In this document: positions 44,570 to 56,451 of the stretch, in pieces
Layout: every line of letters starts with the position of its first letter
Position numbering within the stretch: the first letter of the stretch is position 1
Assembly (NCBI GenBank): GCA_023159155.1
Contig: JAJNNX010000060.1
Coordinates: 248,001-312,000 of the forward strand
Length of the DNA: 64,000 nt
Direction of reading: 5' to 3'
From: Ustulina deusta
Lineage: Eukaryota > Ascomycota > Sordariomycetes > Xylariales > Xylariaceae
The notes under the pieces: generated by a model
Database searches by the model: none
The model's input: the letters and a program-made list of their open reading frames with translations, nothing else
Told to the model about the DNA's origin: nothing
Made by a program: the position numbers and the translations under genes

Positions 44570-46364
44570 ATGGAGCACGACACAAAGACCCGTACGTTCA
44601 AGTCCTCCAAAGAACGCCATCTTCAGCTCGACTGACATTGCCACTCTCGCAGCGCCTTACCTGACGAGTGACCAAACCTCGTTCGCCTACATATCGGCTC
44701 GCGACCGGTGGCCCGTCATCGTCGTGAGTGTCTCCGCCCGCCTTTCTCTTCTCTTTTGTCCCTCCCTCTGTTTTCTTCTCCCCGAAGCGATTGCTATTGC
44801 GCCCCCTCCCCCGCTGACCCATTCGCCAACGGACGTAGACCAGCGCCATCGACGATACCTTCCGCTCCGTGACCCAATGCGACGATGCCGAGAAGCGCGA
44901 TGACGGGAAGAGGATCGTCGAAGAGCTCGCGCGGCTGAAATACGAAATGCAGCATGACAGACAGCTAACGTGGGCTTCACTTACCTCCTTTCCACTGCTT
45001 TCCCTTTTCCTCTACGCATAGAATCCGTTCTAGAGCTGGCGATGTCTGGGCCTGCATTGACAACGACGGTGACAACGCAGACCGATCCGAGACGACGGCC
45101 TCCCCGACGTGGCGCTCTACAATCAAGAACTCGAGAAGCTGGGCACGCCCACCTGGTTCGCCGTGCCGTGGCTGTACTGCGAATGCTACCTCTACCGGAG
45201 AATCAGCACGTCGTTCAATCTCTCGACGTACTGGAAGAACTACGACGTGTTCGCGCGCCAAAAGATCAACACCTTCCGCTCTTCGCGACCCGCCGTGCTC
45301 GAGCTCGCCGCGCGCTACAAGGACCTCGTCACGCAGATGGACGCCGACAAGGGCGAGGCCGGCCACGAGAACGACGAGGCGCGCAAGCTGCTGTTCACCG
45401 AGATGTGCGAGATTTGTCTCTGGGGGAACGCGACGGATCTGTCGCTACTCACGAGCCTGACGTACGAGGATATCCAGAAACTGCAGGGATCCGAGGCGAG
45501 AAAAGCTTCCGAGAAGAACATCCTGGTGAATGATCTCGGCGCTGCCTACGAGGTCCTCAAGAAGGCACAGAGCGAGGGCAAGAAAGAGCGGAGGGTCGAC
45601 ATCGTCCTCGACAATGCCGGCTTTGAGTTGTACGTCGATCTCATCCTCGCAGGGTATCTCCTCTCGTCTGGCCTGGCGACCCTCGTCGTCCTGCATCCCA
45701 AGTCGATTCCCTGGTTCGTGTCGGATGTCTTACCCGGCGACTTCGCCGCGTTGCTCGGCGCCCTCGCCAGTCCCCGGTCGTTTTACGAAACGCCTTCGGA
45801 CGACGAGAAGCTCCAGGACAAAACGCCGCCGCCGCTCTCGGACCAGGAGACATCCGAGCTCGGCTTCCTCTTCCAGGAATGGGCCCGCATGCACGCGGAG
45901 GGCCAGCTCATCCTAAGACCGAATCGCTTTTGGACACATGCCGGCAGTTTCTGGAGACTGCCGGCCGAGGAAAAGGACCTGCTGGGCGATCTCCAAACCA
46001 GCGAGCTCGTCGTGTTCAAGGGCGACCTGAACTACCGTAAACTGACGGGCGATGTAAGCACCCTTGATCCCTGACTGATGTATATAAATGGACAGGCAGA
46101 TAAGCAGACAGGCTGACAAGAACATGTGCCTAGGCGGCTTGGGACCCCGCGACGCCATTTACAGAGGCGATTGGCCCGCTCGGGCCTGGATCGGGGGTCA
46201 ACGTCCTGGCCCTCCGCACATGCAAGGCCGACGTCGTCGTGGGTCTTCAGCCTGGCGAGGACGGGAGGCTGAGGGCGATGGAGGGTGGGGGCGCGGACAG
46301 CGGTGCTCGGAAGTGGGCGTGGAGTGGCAAATGGGCCGTGGTGTCCTTTTCTGGGGGGAAGTAA
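44570..46364 (+). CDS. ARMT1/DUF89-family sugar-phosphate phosphatase
   Basis: Five exons (44570-44591, 44653-44723, 44839-44969, 45081-46053, 46134-46364) with introns of 61, 115, 111 and 80 nt give 475 aa. The first exon is only 22 nt. It was found by joining M-E-H-D-T-K-T to P-P-Y-L-T-S-D with a GTACGT donor, which recreates the N-terminus usual in the family. Further motifs are F-A-Y-I-S-A-R-D-R-W-P-V-I, D-D-G-L-P-D-V-A-L-Y-N, C-E-C-Y-L-Y-R-R-I and the metal-site segment D-N-A-G-F-E-L-Y-V-D-L. These enzymes are metal-dependent phosphatases of damaged sugar phosphates such as fructose-1-phosphate; a carboxyl-methyltransferase role was also claimed for the human protein. The gene is housekeeping and marks the start of the conserved block. 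Confidence 0.92.
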
Positions 46365-47070
46365 GGGGAAGGGGGGGTTAGGGGGCCGATCAGATACCGT
46401 AGAGGTACATGCATGTGATGATGGATGGATGGATGGATAGATCTCGGGGAGGCACCTAACCTGGGTAGATATAATAAGCATTGCGGGGCCGGGTTTTGGA
46501 GGCATGTAGATAGACCCAACCCATATAAGCGGTTACGCCTCACGGATAAGGCGGACCACTATCACCAGGGTTATACACTAGATGCAATGCTATCTTGGGA
46601 AAGAAAAAACTCTGGGTTAGCGAGGGAGTCAGGGGGTGAGATGAGGGGATGAGGAAGTGACTAGGTTAGGGGTGAGATGGACCGGTTACCATCAACTGCT
46701 TAACAAGGTAGCAATGAGTATTAATGATAACAATACCTAGTCAAGTTACACGGGCTGACTCAGTCCTCCTTTTTGCCAAAGCCCAGTAAGGCGACGTCAG
46801 TTCAGCTTTGGGAGATGGAAGTTCGCCCTCGAACCTCGCAGGGGGGGTATCTCTGTCGGCGTTCCCTTCTTTTTCCCCTCCACCCCAACGCCAATTATCC
46901 ATTTCCATTCGTTGCCTTGCAGCGGCCGACAATCTAACTAGCTACGCCTATCATCATTATCGTTTGAAGGAGAAAATGGGAAGGACGCGATACGAAAAGA
47001 AGGCAGTAGCGCCCCGGAGCATTAGGAACCACCAGATCTCAGACACGGCCGAGACCATCTCGCCAGTGAC
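46365..47070. other. convergent spacer
   Basis: 0.7 kb between the stops of the DUF89 gene (plus) and the promethin-like gene (minus). It holds a short GATG/GATA microsatellite at about 46418-46440 and a GA-rich tract near 46596-46660. No gene. Confidence 0.5.
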
Positions 47071-47832
47071 CTACTCCCGGGCCTCGGCGACCTCAGCGGC
47101 GATGGCCTCGTCGAGGTCGAAGCCGTGTTGGAAGATGATGCGCTTCTCGCCGCCCGCGTTCACGGTCTGACGCAGCGAGGCGGGGAGTCGCATGTAGACG
47201 GCGCGCGCAACGACATAGCTGCCGACAGCCCACAACCACATCAGCACGGCAAACCCACTGGCCAGGAGCAAGGTGGGGAGGAGGAAGACGAGGGCCACCA
47301 GAGTCCAGAAGAGCGTGAATGCGACGGTCGAGAGAAGCGCGAATACGAGGACGCTGAGGACGAAGGCCGTGAAGAGGAGGGTTGGGACGAGGGCTGAGAG
47401 GATCTGGGTCGCGACGAAGAGCTGGAGATTGGATTCGTATTAGCTAGTTAGCGGGCACGGGTCTCGTTCATGGAACGGAGGGTGGAGGGACTCGTGATGC
47501 ACAGATGGTGTACCAGACGGAGAAATCAAGGGATAGATTAATAGGTAGACAGATCAATGGATGATTCGGTACGGTGCACACCGAACAAGTGATTTGGGAT
47601 AGAGTGGTGTGGACGGCCCGGCTTGACATACGGAGAGTAGTGGCCGCTTGGTGGCAAAGGCTGTGGCCGAATCCACGGCTCTCTGGCGCGTCGACGGGGC
47701 CACGATGCGGTCGACTTGGCGCTGGCTATATGCGAGCATGTCGTGGGCTCTCGCCTTCGCCTTGGCGGCGATGGTGTTGTTGGCGGACTCGTCGCCGTCG
47801 ACGTTGTGGTCGTTGTTGTTGGCTGGCGACAT
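47071..47832 (-). CDS. promethin/LDAF1-like (Ldo-type) lipid-droplet membrane protein
   Basis: Exons 47832-47632 and 47421-47071 with a 210-nt intron in phase 0 give 183 aa. The hydrophilic N-terminus (about 60 residues, with A-Y-S-Q-R-Q-V-D-R) is followed by a long uninterrupted hydrophobic region from about 65 to 140. That region, rich in Leu, Val, Ala and Phe, would form hairpin helices, and a short charged tail follows. This layout matches the fungal relatives of promethin/LDAF1 and yeast Ldo proteins, which work with seipin in lipid-droplet formation at the ER. The match is by topology and family feel rather than a single motif, so the functional call is moderate while the gene itself is well supported. 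Confidence 0.7.
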
Positions 47833-50761
47833 AATGTCACTGGCAGGACGGAACGAGACGACACGAGACAAGGAAAATGGTGACGATGTTAGATATTCGA
47901 TGACAGGGATGATGACAGCTATGTGATTGATCGATGGGACTGGTGTTGCAGATACGGGGTAGTGCGGATTATGGCCACCACACCGCGCCGCACCACACCA
48001 CACCACACCGTTTCGCTGAGGTTGCAGAAGGGGAATAGGGCGCAAGGCTGGGCTGACGGAGCGACGGCCGACGACGTCAATAAAGCGGCAAAATAGACAG
48101 ACACGCGGGAAATGCACGGTTGGGAGACCAAGGGCCACGGCAGTAGCGTGGTGTGGAATTATAGAGCTAAGCTAGGTAAGTATGTAGCGGATCTATAGAA
48201 GGGGACGGGGAAGGAGAGTGCGAAGCGAGCGCGAGGAGAGGAGGGAGACATCTCGCTGGGGGCACGGGCGGAGGGAGGCTGAAGAATGAAGAAATTAGAA
48301 TGCACGCAGGTAAGGTGACGTCGAGGATGGGATGACAGGTGGTGGGTTGCGTGGGCTAATTCAGGTACTGTAGGGTAACCTGTAAGCCTGTGGCAGTTGG
48401 GTCAGTTGGGCGGGTAGGGCAGCTCGATATAGCGTGTACCACGGTGAGGAAGCAAAATTAGTATACACTGACGGCAGGCAGAAACAGGTAAGAGCTGTTA
48501 CCTAGTCTCCTCTCGGTAGGTACCGAGGCAGGTACCTATGTGTAGGTAGTCCACCTCGGTAATCCACCTCGGTAATCCACCTAGACCACGAGGTAAGGCC
48601 CCTAAGGCCAGATTCGGGAATTGTGGCTTTGTGCCACTATACGCTAGAACAAAGATGGAAAGAATTGTCCAGGTATGGAAGTGACATCATCAACTACATG
48701 TGCTACCTAAGTACCTAGTATACAGCGATATACCTATTTACCTACCTAAAGTTAGGTTACCTACCGACTTAACCTGAGGTAGGGACTTCCAGTTATGTAA
48801 GGCTCCCTGGGTATTGCGATTGGAGTCCCGCAAGCCATTCTTTACCCATCTTGCGAGAGGCGCAGGGATGACATTTCTATAGATATCAAGTAGGTCTCTA
48901 TCTATCTCCAACTCACTATAGTCAAAGGATGCAATTATTGATTATGGCATGCCTTCGCCGCATCACCATACCACCATCTGCGAACCTACCCAGATACCTG
49001 GTGAGCGCCTATAGGTTTTATTTCGACGGCCACCAACCAGCGTTGCCGTAAGAATAGGTAACTGCCTCTCCGTCTGCCCGCCAAACCCCCACCAAAACCC
49101 CACCAAACTACCTACCTCGCTGGTACCAAACCACCCCCCTCCTGCAGCCTTACGTGTCTCGTATTACCTACCCGCCGCTACCTGCCGGTCGAGCCTACAG
49201 ATCATTTTTGCGTCCATGGTTTGGCACAGTTATTTGTATTTTCTCTCATTGGCCGTTTTTTTTTCTCCCCCCCCTCTTGCTTCGCCTTTTGTTCTCGTCT
49301 TTTCCGTCGTGCAGCATAGCGAGATGATCTGCCTGCACACAATGCAGAGTGCAGAAATCCAAAACAAAAATGCAAATAGACACATGGCTCTCGAGATTCG
49401 GCCTAAAAACGGAAAGGCTGGCAGGGTTTAATAATAGAACGGCCACCTCTTCTTCGCTCTTGTGTCGTCGTGGAGCCGGCGAGTGCCTCCTCTGTACGGA
49501 CAGTCTGTCGCGACGCTCCATCTGCCTCTTGCCTGCGTCGATCCTGGACAGTGGCTAATCCCGTCCGAGACTCAGTTTGCGCAGAGAGACAAGTATAGCA
49601 TCTCGCACGCATTCACGCCCCATCGTGAAACCCCAAGAGACACACTGCGCTTATTCCTCAGGCCACGGTCATCATCGCCGGCAGCGTTCGCCGTCTAAAA
49701 ACGGCACCAGCTGCTCTGCCATGACGGCCTCTTTGGGCAACATGACCACCATCTCCCTCGCGCACGTCGCATTGCGCCTGTCGGGTCTGCCGGGGCACGC
49801 TGGCCCTGGCTCCCTTTTCCTATGGAACCGCCAAGCGTGGGTCACGTTTTGCACTCCCGCTTTTGTCGCTTGTGTGAGGCAGTGTGACGCTGTGCCTGCA
49901 CCTGTCGGAATCGTTCTAGAAAGCCATTGACCTCTACCGGCCGCCGTCTGCCAGCCGCCACAACGTCACCGCATACACAGCTGTTCTCTTTTTGCCGTGT
50001 TCGGTCCTTTTTCGACGTAGACGGCGACCTGTCTTGACACATGTGCTGGTTCACAGCGAGCAGCCAGCCTCGCTGGTGCCTCCCCGCGACACTATTTGCG
50101 AGCTACCTATGTCCAAAGCGAAGGATCTGTCCGCTATCGTAATTATAGTCCACTGACATACCCATTATAGACTCCGTGTTCAGTACCCTGTCACACGGCA
50201 AATGCGACCCCAAACCCATCGGTTGTAGCGTGCGTCGGCTGTCAGAATCGATCACGTCCTCCCTGGCTTTCCGCCTCAGAGCGAAGCATGCATCAAGATG
50301 TGCGGCACTTCAGCCGTCACTTCTGGAGAGCTGAAGAGACAGGGAGAGCTGAAGAGACGCCGCCCCCCGGAGACGCTAGTAGTAGGAGGTCGTTGCAACG
50401 ACGTCCCCCAGATACGCCAGGGCGATGGGCCTCGACCCTGGACCGAAGCCGCGTGCGTGGGGAGCGAGTTTCTGACAAATATTGAGTCTGTATCTACGTC
50501 TATATATATAGGTATATATCTATACAAGGCAGACTACGTGGGGATTAGATTGTTCGGTTTGCGTATATATATAAGAGTGATCGACTTGGACTTCAAGGTT
50601 TCTGGCATCTTCATCTTCATCATCATCATCATCATCATCACCATCATCACATACAACCAAGAGATTCATCAAATTGAAACTACCACCTGCCATCGTCCCA
50701 TCTCATCAAGCTGCAAAGCCATCAAGAGCCATACCCACCTTTCCTATCCATCATTCACACG
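47833..50761. other. long intergenic region rich in TAGGTA/TACCTA motifs
   Basis: 2.9 kb between the divergent starts of the promethin-like gene and the small gene at 50762. The stretch 48480-48790 is packed with TAGGTA/TACCTA motifs and contains a short tandem of CCACCTCGGTAAT. From about 49080 the sequence is pyrimidine-rich. Several frames of 60-120 codons were examined and none accepted. A CAT/ATC trinucleotide run lies at about 50610-50650 in what is probably the 5' UTR of the small gene. Confidence 0.5.
50606..50650. repeat. ATC/CAT trinucleotide microsatellite
   Basis: About ten near-perfect trinucleotides (TCATCATCATC...) about 110-150 bp before the ATG at 50762. Confidence 0.85.
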
Positions 50762-51037
50762 ATGTCTTACACAACTACCTCGTCAACGTCCATGTCATCC
50801 GACTACATCGCGGGGACATACGCCTCGGGCCAAACACCAAACTACCCTCCTGAGCTGGATATCTCTGATATGTCTAGCTCAAGAACGTCAGCATCTGCTA
50901 GTAACACCGCCCGGCCGCTCATGGCCTACTCGACATCCTTTACCTCCGATTGGAAGAAGGACTACACAAGTACCCACCGTCACTACCAGGAGCGAGGCTC
51001 TTGGAGTACCAAGGGGAACGCCGGAAGTACCCGTTGA
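50762..51037 (+). CDS. small Ser/Thr-rich hypothetical protein
   Basis: A 91-aa single-exon frame with no recognised domain. The first third is rich in Ser and Thr (M-S-Y-T-T-T-S-S-T-S-M), followed by a Tyr/Pro-containing stretch and a basic, hydrophilic end (W-K-K-D-Y-T-S-T-H-R-H-Y). No signal peptide or membrane segment; likely intrinsically disordered. It is supported by a fungal-type 5' leader (CT/AC-rich with the CAT repeat) and an A/T-rich 3' flank, not by homology. It could be non-coding. Confidence 0.45.
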   Translation: MSYTTTSSTSMSSDYIAGTYASGQTPNYPPELDISDMSSSRTSASASNTARPLMAYSTSFTSDWKKDYTSTHRHYQERGSWSTKGNAGSTR

Positions 51038-54000
51038 AAACGGGAGGACAAAGATCAACGGATGCTCTCGTGCACACATGCGTATCGAAGACATTTAGGC
51101 GGAGTGGTTTTATTTTCCATTCTTATTATATGTATTTTTTTAATGTTTTTCTTTTTTCTTCAGGTTCTGGGGCGAGGAGTTTTGGGCACGAGCGAGAAAT
51201 GGTGATGAGTTTTTTTTTTTTGGGGGGGGGGTTATGATAGAGTGATATCGAGAATTGGGAATGGCGAAGCTGGGCATGTTCTCTCTGTTCGATATAGAAG
51301 GATGACTGGAAAACTACCTAATAAAGGTTAAACTGGTCAGGGCAATACGGTCTTTCAGCTAGATTCGGGGTGGGCAGGATACCATGACTTCTTGTACGAA
51401 CCTTTTTACGAAGGAATATATATTCACTATTTCCTCCCTCTCCGCATGCCCATGAACAACCTACTAAGTATATGATAGGGGCTGTCTACGTGGTAAACAG
51501 TAAATTAAGTTGTCTCAAGTTGGCGCGTTCAAACAAACGAACTACACTGACACTCCGATGATGGCACGCTGCAAAACACGAGCAATTAGGTTGTCGCGAT
51601 AAAACACGAGGGCTACTGCGGCCGTTTCATAACTTGAATCACGGTATTTTAATTCTAGGGGTTGTAATTAATAATTCAATCTTACCAGAATTCAAGATTA
51701 CGTAGGTAAGTAATAGCTTACTTACTAGTTAGATAACAATGCGTTTTACTCCATTCATTCCTTTGCCTAAGCCTCTTTCCCCCACAGCCTATAGATTTAT
51801 TTGTACAGGACCCGAACCTCCTTCTTCTGCTTTTTGGGGACCCATGTTCACAGAATATATGTAGTGGTGCCGCGATTACCCTTGAGGCACATGTGGGATG
51901 CTAAATGTCGTGGATTGGAAAATATAGCTTGACCGACAGACACCATAAATAGTTGATCACCTGTAGTAGTGGCCTCGGTAGTATAGATAGAAAGGTAACC
52001 ATGTAATTGAATTAGAGCACCTTAGATTTCTAGAATAGTAACCCCCCAATTACTGAGAAGTCAGTAGAGGTCCCGAAGATGATTATCGACAGCTTCTAGC
52101 CAATTTTGCACCTCGTCTACAACTAATTCGGTCTCCACCCCGGGGTTTAACTTTGCTAAGAAAAATGAGGGTAAAACGTACCTACGCAGGGTGGGGTCGA
52201 AGGCTAGAGAACGTCGAAAGCCGCACCATATGTTCCTCGACACTGTAATCACTATAAAACGCGTGGATAGCTTCTCTGTTTTGTTTCTAGTCCCTCAACC
52301 GCCGTCTTGAACTTGGGTAATAATCCTTTGACAGAACGCCGCGTTACGTCATATCTGGTCTGCATAAGGACGCTTTGCGCTGAGGGACAACATCCGAGGG
52401 AAAAGCCTACGATAAATTCAGCAACACCATGTGGTCGTGATAAAACTTTTTTCTATTTTCGATTTCACTTTCACTTTCACTTTCTTTCTTTCTTTCTTTT
52501 GTAAATAAAAACGATTCCTCACTTCAGATTAATGGTGTCATGTTGCTGCCAATACTGTGGCGGTTTATATTTATTTGCTTTCGTATTCATGATCTTTTCA
52601 ACGAATAATATACTACCTAGACTAGGAAATGAGATCCAAGACAAGGTTTTCCGAGTCCGGTTGTCGGGAGAGGTTGTTGGTCAAATGTGCCGACGCTATC
52701 TAGGATAGGATAGGGGCGCCGATATTGCGGGGTTCATGGCGCCGAAAATACGAAGGAGAGGGGGGGACCGAAAAGCGGCGCTGCGCCGGTCACAATTTAA
52801 ACTTACCTAAGAAAACACTTACATATATACCCACGAATGACTGCTAGAATCGATCGGTTCTAGGTGTAGATAGGTTGTGATTGCCATTGTTGCGGAAGGG
52901 GTCCTAAATTCCCTCTGCGACCAACCCCGAACTAAATATTAATTACTTCTTTATTCTGTGTATGATGTTCTAGTTCCTGGTCCATGCTCCAAGTATATAT
53001 ATCTGTGATGGGCGCTTTGGTTATATTCATTTTGCTAGCTCTACTCGGACGTGGTATATCTATCTCTATTTGGAATATTTCCCACTGTGGTTGTAAATAG
53101 GCACGTAGCAACGAGCAGGTGTAAACTTCGCGGGAACTAGCAGTTCAGACATCAAACTTGGGTAGTTAGACGAAATCGCGGCCACAGGATACCCGAACAT
53201 TATACCATTGAGCATGCGATATTTAATGTAACACTCTACTTTCATTTCAGATACCGGTGAATTTGTGAATAGCTCTGCGGTGTGAGTTTCCCTTCGAAAA
53301 CTCGCAGCTCTATACCATATCCGTTAACTACTTAGGCATGATAAAAGATTAGTAACTCGATCTATTCCCCGTTAGTGGAGCTGTTTTTGATCGAGCTAAG
53401 TAGAGCGCCAAATTCCTTGACCTAGGGAGGCACAAGTGAAGAAAAGACAATGGACAATAGGTTGAAGGAAATGTTGTTCGGCGCGATGGCCCGGTGACCG
53501 GAATATGTGGTATACGATTTACGATAGCCTCCACAGATGACCTAAATCCTCGACATAGGTAAACCAACTACTCCTTAGAGGAACTGGTATTGTGGAGCAG
53601 ATTTAGTAATTCATCATCATCATGAGTGAACTTCGAATTTCTAGTCCGGAGAGAAAGAGCTGATGGGGCCTCGAGATCGGAATGGCATTATTTTTACTCG
53701 TACTCTCATCCCAAGAAGGGAGCGATGAAAACTTTCATCTTAGGCAAAAGGCGTTACACTTCTCACTGATGGGACTGTGACGAAGAAGAAGAGCCAGCAA
53801 ACCGAATTGTATTAACAAATATCCAGCCCTGCCATCATGAAATTCTTAGAATTCTCCTGAAATCCTGTGACGCCGGACCCCGTTATGCAAAGTCCATCAA
53901 TATTTCCGTGGTTCTGCTGCTTTGGGATCGACATGGTAGCCCAGATAGCGAAACGTTGCTGCCGCTTTGTGTTTGACTCCACGTATGCTAGTATTAACAA

Positions 54001-54101
54001 TGCTGTAAATGAAAAGTAGCCGCTTTCAGAATCGAGGTACTCGGAAGGGGACGGGGAGTTCCGCTTCCGAGAACACATCTTTGTCATGCAGGCTAGTCAA
54101 A
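51038..54101. other. long intergenic region, no gene seen
   Basis: 3.1 kb with no supported gene. It contains T- and G-runs at about 51210-51230 and CTTTCA/TTTC microsatellite runs at about 52464-52500. A 91-codon minus frame at 53812-54087 lies just beyond the UBC1 stop and was not accepted. Confidence 0.5.
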
Positions 54102-55054
54102 TCATGGTTCGCCGAGCAATCGGGCTGTAATATCGCCCATATACTCAGGCTCTAGTTCTACGTCCTCACCGCCGTAGGTTTCAATGCCCACATAATGAAA
54201 GGCCTCGACAACTCTATCGATATCAAATCCCATATTCACAAATCGGTTGATGAGGTTCTTGTTATAGCCTTCGTACCTGTAAGGGAAGCAACCAACTTAG
54301 TATAACTTGATGCGGCAGCACGCTCGAGGGTAGCAGGGAAGAGGGGGGGTGGAAGTAGGAGTAGGGGGGAGAGTAGGGAGAAGAGTAGGAGTCAGTAGGC
54401 ATCTTACGCGCTGTCGTCGATTCGCTCGCGCTGGGGGATGCCGGTGCGAGGTTTGACCTGTTGGAACCTGTCGCTTCTGGGGGCGCCGGCGTGGAGGACT
54501 GCCCACTCGTGAGCCTTCTTGTTAAACGCCTCAGGGTCGTTGATCATCATCTTAGCGACCTCAGCATCCTGGGGGTCTTTGGGTTCGGGGCTTTCGAACA
54601 GAGACTGAAGGGACAACAGGGTCGACTTGATGGTGAGAACAGGCGACCAAGCGGTGCTGAGGGTGTCGAGACAGATGGCGCCCTGGAGGTTTTGTCCAAG
54701 CTGGCTGTTAGTATGGACGGACGTGTCTGTTCATCTGAAGAGGTGCCGGGGGACGACGGAAGATGGGGGACAGGAGAGAGACAGACGTACGGTTTGGCTG
54801 CTGATGTTGGGATGCCAGACCTTGGTGTCGAACTTCATGATGGGAGGACGGAAGGGATACTCGGGGGGGATCTTGACGTCGACGATGTACTGGCCGCCCT
54901 CGTATGGAGTGCTCGGGGGCCCGGATATGCGAGCCTTGAGGTGTGTCAGGTCGCCGCTGCTGTCGACGGGCTCGGCCGAGATGTTGGAGTTGGCAGCGTC
55001 GGCAGCCATGTCGCTCAACTCCTTGGCGACACGGCGCACCCTGCTCGACGACAT
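54102..55054 (-). CDS. ubiquitin-conjugating enzyme E2 with UBA domain (Ubc1/UBE2K type)
   Basis: Exons 55054-54791, 54682-54408 and 54276-54102 with introns of 108 and 131 nt give 237 aa. The UBC fold is complete: [23 protein letters not shown] and then G-A-I-C-L-D with catalytic Cys92 just after the first intron. A linker leads to a C-terminal UBA domain (about 183-230) with [19 protein letters not shown]. The E2-plus-UBA layout is specific to Ubc1/E2-25K, which extends Lys48 ubiquitin chains, for example with the anaphase-promoting complex in yeast. Fully intact. Confidence 0.95.
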
Positions 55055-56451
55055 GGTGGTTGATGTCGGTTGTGGACAGAGAATGGCTCGACGGATCGGT
55101 CGCTGTGCGGCAGGCAGGCGGGCGGGCAGGCAGGCTGGTGGGCTCGGACGGCCGGGTACGCAAGGTTCTCGATCCGATTTTGCTGGCTGGGTCTATTCTG
55201 TGAATGATGCGGAGAGGGGAATGACCAGACAGGTATACTATACCTTAGCGATAGTATACCCGCTTGCTACTTGACTGGCTGGTGGGGGGGGGGGGGGGGT
55301 CGATGGAGAGAGGGATAGGTGGACAGTCAGGTGCCTGAGGAAATCGTGGGGGGATCTTAAAGTAGGTGAGATTTTCGATGGTTGTTAATGAAGAGTGAGA
55401 GGTGAGAGGTGGTAGCTTTAGTAGTACTACCGATGGAGGGACGGGTTGTGCGAGAAGTGAGGCTTGGAGGGTGGCACAACAGTGAGGAGAGACTATCTAA
55501 TACTAGTGTAAATAAAGAGAGATAGAAGCAAGCATCACAGCCTCATAAGAGTTCAGGTGTGATACAGAGCAAGCAAGGATGACGATGGCAAGCATGTTAT
55601 TGGACAGAACAGACAGGACGAGGTGGGTTAGTTAGGTAGGTACCTTTAGGTAACATAGGCATGTCTTGTACCTACCTACCCAAGGTTGGTATTTATACCT
55701 GCTACACCACCTCTTTAGGAGGTATCCATAGCAGTATCTGATTCCATATAGGTAAGTACCTACTACCGAGGTAGATTGTTAGGGAGGTATGGCGATATCG
55801 CACCTATATGAGACATGTACTCTAAGTACTTACCTTTAACTAGAGATACCTACTAAAAGTATCTGTTGCTACAAAACTACACAGAAGATCAGGTATCTCA
55901 GACAAAGAACATTTTCTGGCCTAATCTACTTTATACCTAGTCTATTAAGTAGATAGGTATCAGCTATAGATCAAAAAACAATTTTATACAGGTACACCTA
56001 TATACCCCGCCTGCTTTGTCACATGCAGTGGGCAAGCAAGGACCTTAAACAGGATGTCGAAATACTACCTACACTTCACTGTCCTATGAGGCACCTATAG
56101 GAGGTACCTAGGTTGTGTACCACCACCCCGCATTCTAGCGTGCCCACAGTCCTTGTCTAGTGGATTTGCTACCTACTTATCGATTAGATGGACTTAGATG
56201 GGCAAGTACATACTATCTATCTGTAGTATGACAATAAGGTACTACTATGATAGACATGTTGAAACCCCACCATTACAGACAAGCCTTTCTACATTGCCAC
56301 ACCTTCAACAACAATTTCTGGATATTGTGCAACCTATACACATGCGTTTTCACATGTGTTTTCACATCTGACCTGTGCCTGTTCTGGTCCAGAAACATCG
56401 ATCAAGACATTGATTACCTGTCTTCCAGCAATTGCTGGAACAGCCGCCAAC
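55055..56451. other. divergent intergenic region between UBC1 and ELP3
   Basis: 1.4 kb. It has a G-run at about 55284-55299 and dense TAGGTA/TACCTA motifs between 55625 and 56240. Presumed promoters of both neighbours; no gene. Confidence 0.5.

Noticed and set aside
49216..50054. Several overlapping frames of 60-117 codons
   Set aside because: They overlap on both strands in a pyrimidine-rich spacer and none carries a motif.
53812..54087. 91-codon minus frame just beyond the UBC1 stop
   Set aside because: Lies in the 3' flank of UBC1, has no domain and no promoter space.
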